Origin: CAVSRC01 sp963785065
Lineage (GTDB): Bacteria; Pseudomonadota; Alphaproteobacteria; Rhizobiales; Kaistiaceae
Reading direction: 5' to 3'
Assembly (NCBI GenBank): GCA_963785065.1
Contig: CAWATX010000002.1
Location: 1,612,001 to 1,676,000 of the forward strand
Length of the DNA stretch: 64,000 nt
This document shows, in pieces, positions 60,535 to 64,000 of the stretch. Numbering within the stretch: position 1 is the stretch's first letter; each line of letters opens with the position of its first letter. The position numbers and the translations under genes were made by a program. The notes beneath the pieces are model-generated. The model was not told where the DNA came from. It saw only the letters and a program-made list of their open reading frames with translations, and ran no database searches.

Positions 60535-60730
60535 ATGGACTTCCGCGTCGCCGACACCTTCACCGACTCCCTCGCGCGCCTGAACGCGCGGGAGCAGAGG
60601 CGGCGAAAATCACAGCCCTCGATGTTCTTCAGGGCGATCCGTCGTTGGCAGCGTTCAGTTGCATCGGATCGGCAAGTCCAGGGACCCGAATTTGCGGTCG
60701 CGCGGGTCAATCGTGACCCGCTAAACAGGA
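60535..60730 (+). pseudogene. decayed copy of the RelE-like N-terminal domain
   Basis: It begins MDFRVADTFTDSLARLNARE, matching MDIIIADSFTDSLARLNGQE at the start of the helicase fusion (61605). A slip just after REQ then shifts AAKITALDVLQGDPS into another frame, and LHRIGKSRDPN (the counterpart of FHRIDQSKDPN) lies in a third frame. At least two indels are present. Only the toxin-like domain is represented; no helicase sequence follows. The next gene starts 10 bases downstream. Confidence 0.75.
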
Positions 60731-60739
60731 GCGAACGTC

Positions 60740-61300
60740 ATGCTGGTGTCGCCTGCCTTTGACGAAGCCCTCGTTTACGCCTCGCAACTGCATCGCGATC
60801 AGGTGCGCAAAGGCACCGACATTCCGTACATCGCTCACCTTCTCAGCGTCTGCAGCCGCGTGCTGAGCCACGGGGGCAGCGAGGTTCAGGCCATAGCAGC
60901 TCTGCTACACGATGCAGCGGAGGATCAGGGCGGAGCGGCCACGCTCGATGAAATCCGCCGCCGGTTCGGTGATGGCGTCGCGCAAATCGTGGCCGATTGC
61001 ACGGATTCGTGGGTCGAGCCGAAGCCAGATTGGCGGCCGCGAAAAGAGGCCTACCTGACGGCGCTGCCCTCGAAGCCGGCTGCCTCATTGCTTGTCTCGC
61101 TCGCTGACAAGACCGACAACGCCGAGGCGATCTTTGCCGACTACCGGATCATCGGCGACGCTCTGTGGGTGCGCTTCACCGGCGGACGTGATGGCACGCT
61201 GTGGTACTACAATGAACTTAGCAGGATCTTCAACGAGGCGCTGCCGGGGCCACTTGCGGACCAGCTTCGGCGTGTGGTTGGGGAGCTTCCAAAGCCATGA
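60740..61300 (+). CDS. HD-domain protein, small alarmone hydrolase-like (RelA/SpoT HD type)
   Basis: A 186-residue protein. The HD metal site is visible: ALVYASQLHRDQVRKGTDIP, YIAHLLSVCSRVLSHGGSE (first His), AIAALLHDAAEDQGG (HD followed by ED, about residue 56) and LLVSLADKTDNAEAIFADYR (the final Asp). This is the pattern of stand-alone (p)ppGpp hydrolases related to SpoT and MESH1. There is no synthetase domain. AGGAG precedes the ATG by eight bases. It overlaps the ASCH gene by four bases (ATGA) in an operon with a RelE-helicase fusion. It may degrade a nucleotide alarm signal or an infection-induced nucleotide. Confidence 0.82.
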   Translation: MLVSPAFDEALVYASQLHRDQVRKGTDIPYIAHLLSVCSRVLSHGGSEVQAIAALLHDAAEDQGGAATLDEIRRRFGDGVAQIVADCTDSWVEPKPDWRPRKEAYLTALPSKPAASLLVSLADKTDNAEAIFADYRIIGDALWVRFTGGRDGTLWYYNELSRIFNEALPGPLADQLRRVVGELPKP

Positions 61301-61563
61301 GCGCCCGGCACAAGAGTGAGTGTACCTTGCACCTAACGCTCCATCGAGAATTCTTCGCCCAGATCGCCGAAGGGAAGAAGCGAACGGAATACCGGAAAGC
61401 CAAGCCGTATTGGCGGAAGCGGCTCGAAGGCCGCGAATATGATGTGATCCTATTCCGCAACGGCTATGCGAAGGATGCGCCGGAGATGCTCGTGGAGTTT
61501 CGTGGCCTTCGGCGGGAAGGTTCTGGCGCGCGCAATATGCGATCAGATTGGGAAATGTGTTGA
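61297..61563 (+). CDS. ASCH domain protein with a probable 3' frameshift
   Basis: An 88-residue frame. The ASCH fold is seen in LHLTLHREFFAQIAEGKKRT, EYRKAKPYWRKRLEGREYDV and ILFRNGYAKDAPEMLVEFRG. ASCH domains bind RNA or modified nucleosides. After REGSGA the frame departs from family sequence and stops at 61563. If a CG pair in the GCGCGCGC run at 61526-61533 is removed, translation continues QYAIRLGNVLKIRRWRRRKA to a TAG at 61599-61601, three bases before the next ATG. The native protein was thus probably about 100 residues. The gene overlaps the HD gene by four bases. Confidence 0.7.
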   Translation: MSARHKSECTLHLTLHREFFAQIAEGKKRTEYRKAKPYWRKRLEGREYDVILFRNGYAKDAPEMLVEFRGLRREGSGARNMRSDWEMC

Positions 61564-61604
61564 AGATCAGGCGCTGGCGCAGGCGAAAGGCGGAGCCATA
61601 GCCG

Positions 61605-63716
61605 ATGGACATCATCATCGCCGACAGTTTCACCGACTCGCTCGCTCGCCTGAACGGGCAGGAACAGAAGGCGGCAAAGATCACGGCGTTCGATCTCCAG
61701 GCCGACCCGTCTTCGCCGGGCCTGCAATTTCATCGGATCGACCAGTCGAAGGACCCGAACTTCTGGTCGCTGCGGGTCAATCGCGATCTGCGCATCGTCG
61801 TTCATCGCACCACCGGCAGCCTGCTCATCTGCTACGTCGATCACCACGACAGGGCTTATGCGTGGGCGGAACGGAGGCGCATCGAGGCGCACCCGCGTAC
61901 CGGCACAATCCAGATCGTCGAAGTGCGTGAGCGCGTGGAGGAGATCGCGCCGCCGGCGTCCATCTTGCCCGAACCTGTGCAAGCGGCGGCAAGGGCGGCG
62001 CCGGAACTTCCGTTTGCCACGGTCTCGGCGGACGAGATGCTGCGCATCGGCGTGCCGGAGGACTGGATTAAGACCATCCGCTCAGCATCGGAGGACGACT
62101 TCCTCGATACGGCGGATCATCTTCCGCCCGAGGCCGCCGAAGCGCTTCTCGAATATGCTGCGTCAGGCATCATGCCGGCACCGGCGCTGCCCGTTACCAC
62201 GGCCGCGGCTGCGGAACTGGGCACGCAGCCACGTCTCGATTTCTCGGTCAGCCCGGACACATCCCGTCGCTTCCGCGTGGTCGAGAACGTCGAAGAGCTG
62301 GAGAAGGCGCTCGCCTATCCGTGGGACAAGTGGACCGTATTCCTCCACCCGTCGCAGCGGGTGGTCGTGGACCAGGTATTCACCGGACCGGCAAAGGTAG
62401 CCGGCTCGGCGGGAACGGGGAAGACCGTGGTGGCGTTGCACCGGGCGGCGCGGCTTGTGGCGGACCCGAACAGCCGCGTTTTGCTGACGACGTTCTCGCA
62501 GCCGCTTGCCAATGCGCTCTGGTCCAAGCTGGCGATGCTTGTCGGCGATCGGTCTCCGGCCATGTCGCGCATCACCATTGCGCCGTTTCGAGGGATTGCG
62601 GAGGAACTCTACGAACTGGCGTTCGGGCGGCGGCCTCAGATCGCTTCGGAGGAGCAGATCGCCGCATTGCTGGCCAAGGTGGCCGGTCCCGAAAGCGGCT
62701 TCACAGATCGGTTCCTTTCGTCCGAGTGGACGCACGTCTTCGACGCCTGGCAGATCGACGCGGCCGAGGCTTATGCGGAGGTGCCGCGGCTGGGGCGGAA
62801 GAACCGTCTCGGCGCAAAGCAGCGCGCCCGGCTCTGGCCTATTTTCGACGACCTGCGCAGGTCGCTTGCCGAGCGGCATCTACGCACCTGGCCGCAGGTG
62901 TTTGGCGAGGTCGCGCGGTTCCACGCCTCGCGCGCCGAGAAGCCATTCACGAGCATCGTCGTCGATGAGGCGCAGGACCTCGGCGTGCCCGAATTACGTT
63001 TCCTTGCGGCAATTGGAAGGGAGGGGCCAGACGCCCTGTTCTTCGCAGGCGACCTTGGCCAGCGCATCTTCCAGCAGCCATTTTCGTGGAAGGCGCTGGG
63101 CGTTGATGTCCGCGGCCGCTCGCGCGTTTTGAACGTGAATTATCGCACGTCTCACCAGATCAGACGGGCGGCCGATGGCCTGCTGCCGAAAAGCGTTCGC
63201 GATGTGGACGGCCTTGTCGAAACGCGCAGCGACACGGTTTCCGTGTTCAATGGGCCGGAGCCGATCATTTCTCTTTTCGACACCGAAGAAGCAGAAGCTG
63301 CAGGCGTCGGCGCATTCATCAAGCAGGCGATATCCGACGGCATTCTGCCATCAGAGATCGGCGTCTTCGTGCGGTCGCGTGAGCAGCTGAAGCGCGCACG
63401 CGCCGTTGTGCGCGAAGCCGGTCTCGAAAGCTTCGAGATTTCGGAGTCCGGCGCCGACAGCCTTGGCCGCGTGTCGATTGGCACCATGCATCTGGCCAAA
63501 GGATTGGAGTTCAGAGCCGTGGCCGTGACGGCCTGCGACGACGAACTGCTGCCACTGGCTGCCCGCATCGAAACGGCAGCGGACGAAATCGAACTCGACG
63601 AGGTCTACGAGACGGAACGGCAGCTGCTCTACGTCGCTTGCACCCGCGCCCGCGACCGGCTGCTGGTCTCGGCAGTTGCGCCAGGTTCTGAATTTCTCGG
63701 TGATTTTCGGCGATAG
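61605..63716 (+). CDS. RelE/ParE toxin-like domain fused to UvrD/Rep-type helicase
   Basis: A 703-residue protein. Residues 1-95 look like a RelE/ParE-fold toxin domain: MDIIIADSFTDSLARLNGQE, then FHRIDQSKDPNFWSLRVNRD and LICYVDHHDRAYAWAERRR. A linker leads to an SF1A helicase: KVAGSAGTGKTVVALHRAAR (Walker A, about 265), FTSIVVDEAQDLGVPELRFL (motif II, about 451), LFFAGDLGQRIFQQPFSWKA (motif III), SIGTMHLAKGLEFRAVAVTA (motif V) and YVACTRARDRLLV (motif VI). It is the last gene after an HD alarmone-hydrolase-like and an ASCH gene. The fusion of an mRNA-interferase-like domain to a helicase suggests defence or stress abortive action. No antitoxin gene is obvious. Confidence 0.85.
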   Translation: MDIIIADSFTDSLARLNGQEQKAAKITAFDLQADPSSPGLQFHRIDQSKDPNFWSLRVNRDLRIVVHRTTGSLLICYVDHHDRAYAWAERRRIEAHPRTGTIQIVEVRERVEEIAPPASILPEPVQAAARAAPELPFATVSADEMLRIGVPEDWIKTIRSASEDDFLDTADHLPPEAAEALLEYAASGIMPAPALPVTTAAAAELGTQPRLDFSVSPDTSRRFRVVENVEELEKALAYPWDKWTVFLHPSQRVVVDQVFTGPAKVAGSAGTGKTVVALHRAARLVADPNSRVLLTTFSQPLANALWSKLAMLVGDRSPAMSRITIAPFRGIAEELYELAFGRRPQIASEEQIAALLAKVAGPESGFTDRFLSSEWTHVFDAWQIDAAEAYAEVPRLGRKNRLGAKQRARLWPIFDDLRRSLAERHLRTWPQVFGEVARFHASRAEKPFTSIVVDEAQDLGVPELRFLAAIGREGPDALFFAGDLGQRIFQQPFSWKALGVDVRGRSRVLNVNYRTSHQIRRAADGLLPKSVRDVDGLVETRSDTVSVFNGPEPIISLFDTEEAEAAGVGAFIKQAISDGILPSEIGVFVRSREQLKRARAVVREAGLESFEISESGADSLGRVSIGTMHLAKGLEFRAVAVTACDDELLPLAARIETAADEIELDEVYETERQLLYVACTRARDRLLVSAVAPGSEFLGDFRR

Positions 63717-64000
63717 GGGCGCCGTTGCCCAGGATGGGAGGCGCCGAGTTCTGCTGAATGGCGCAAGATAGACCCCACTTCCAACGACACAGTGCGGACA
63801 CAAGACGCCATGCCGGCGGGCAAAGTGGCTGGTGCCGTGCGGGGCGTTGATGTGATGACGCTGATTATTAATCACATGCAAACAGAAAGCACCGGTGACT
63901 TGCCACCGAGTTTTCCGTGCAACGCTCAAAGACACCATGGCGCGTTACATGGTGACAGCCGTCCCCGTTTCACGACGGCGAATGCCGCGGCTCGCTCAGG
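63717..64000. other. window end, no gene recognised
   Basis: No supported coding sequence. It includes AT-rich CTGATTATTAATCAC at 63861-63875, a possible promoter or operator for a gene beyond the window. No tRNA fragment or repeat matching the left side of the island was seen. Confidence 0.35.

Overview
The window is high-GC DNA from an alphaproteobacterium, most likely a rhizobium-type member of the Hyphomicrobiales. This is inferred from an Irr-type Fur regulator, an IalB-like protein, several solute-binding-protein transporters and rhizobial-style recombinase remnants. No rRNA, intact tRNA or CRISPR array was found.

Left third (1-22.8 kb), metabolic. A minus-strand operon (5911 to 1) encodes an enolase-superfamily dehydratase/racemase, a sugar-type ABC binding protein with two permeases, a Gfo/Idh/MocA oxidoreductase and a tautomerase cut by the window edge. 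It is divergent from a GntR/FCD regulator (6060-6800). Two NAD-dependent epimerases follow. After a patch of decayed genes and recombinase debris (9-13.3 kb, also holding an Irr gene), an IclR regulator faces a complete Dpp/Opp-type ABC operon (14.5-22.8 kb). That operon also carries a COG3964-type amidohydrolase, a RidA-like protein and a SelA-like PLP enzyme, which reads as an import, deacylation, PLP elimination and imine clean-up pathway.

Middle (23-44 kb). First comes mobile debris: three tandem phage-type HTH proteins, a ParB-MTase fusion and a large serine recombinase that has lost its catalytic domain. Next to it is an 830-residue protein joining a PD-(D/E)XK nuclease-like domain to a P-loop NTPase, a defence candidate. 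A c-di-GMP cluster then runs from 31.3 to 43.9 kb: a PilZ protein, two TRAP-type binding proteins in an operon with a membrane GGDEF-EAL protein (no TRAP permease genes), a PAS-GGDEF-EAL protein, a degenerate GGDEF-PilZ protein, another PAS-GGDEF-EAL protein and a divergent Crp/Fnr regulator.

Right third (44-64 kb), a defence or genomic island. It contains a 609-bp second copy of the recombinase gene fused to half an HNH gene, an intact HNH protein with a DUF429-like partner, and three 3'-tRNA fragments (Glu-, fMet- and Lys-like) within 500 bp. A five-gene restriction-modification-like operon follows (Res-type helicase-nuclease, DUF262/HNH protein, a small PD-(D/E)XK-like protein, a small unknown and a Mod-type methyltransferase). 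An IS256-family element with perfect 8-bp target duplications interrupts the next gene. The last operon holds an HD alarmone-hydrolase-like protein, an ASCH protein with a frameshift and a RelE-like/UvrD helicase fusion. Its first domain also survives as a decayed copy upstream.

Start sites were chosen by ribosome-binding site and homology and often differ from the longest open frame. All family assignments were made by eye, without database searches.
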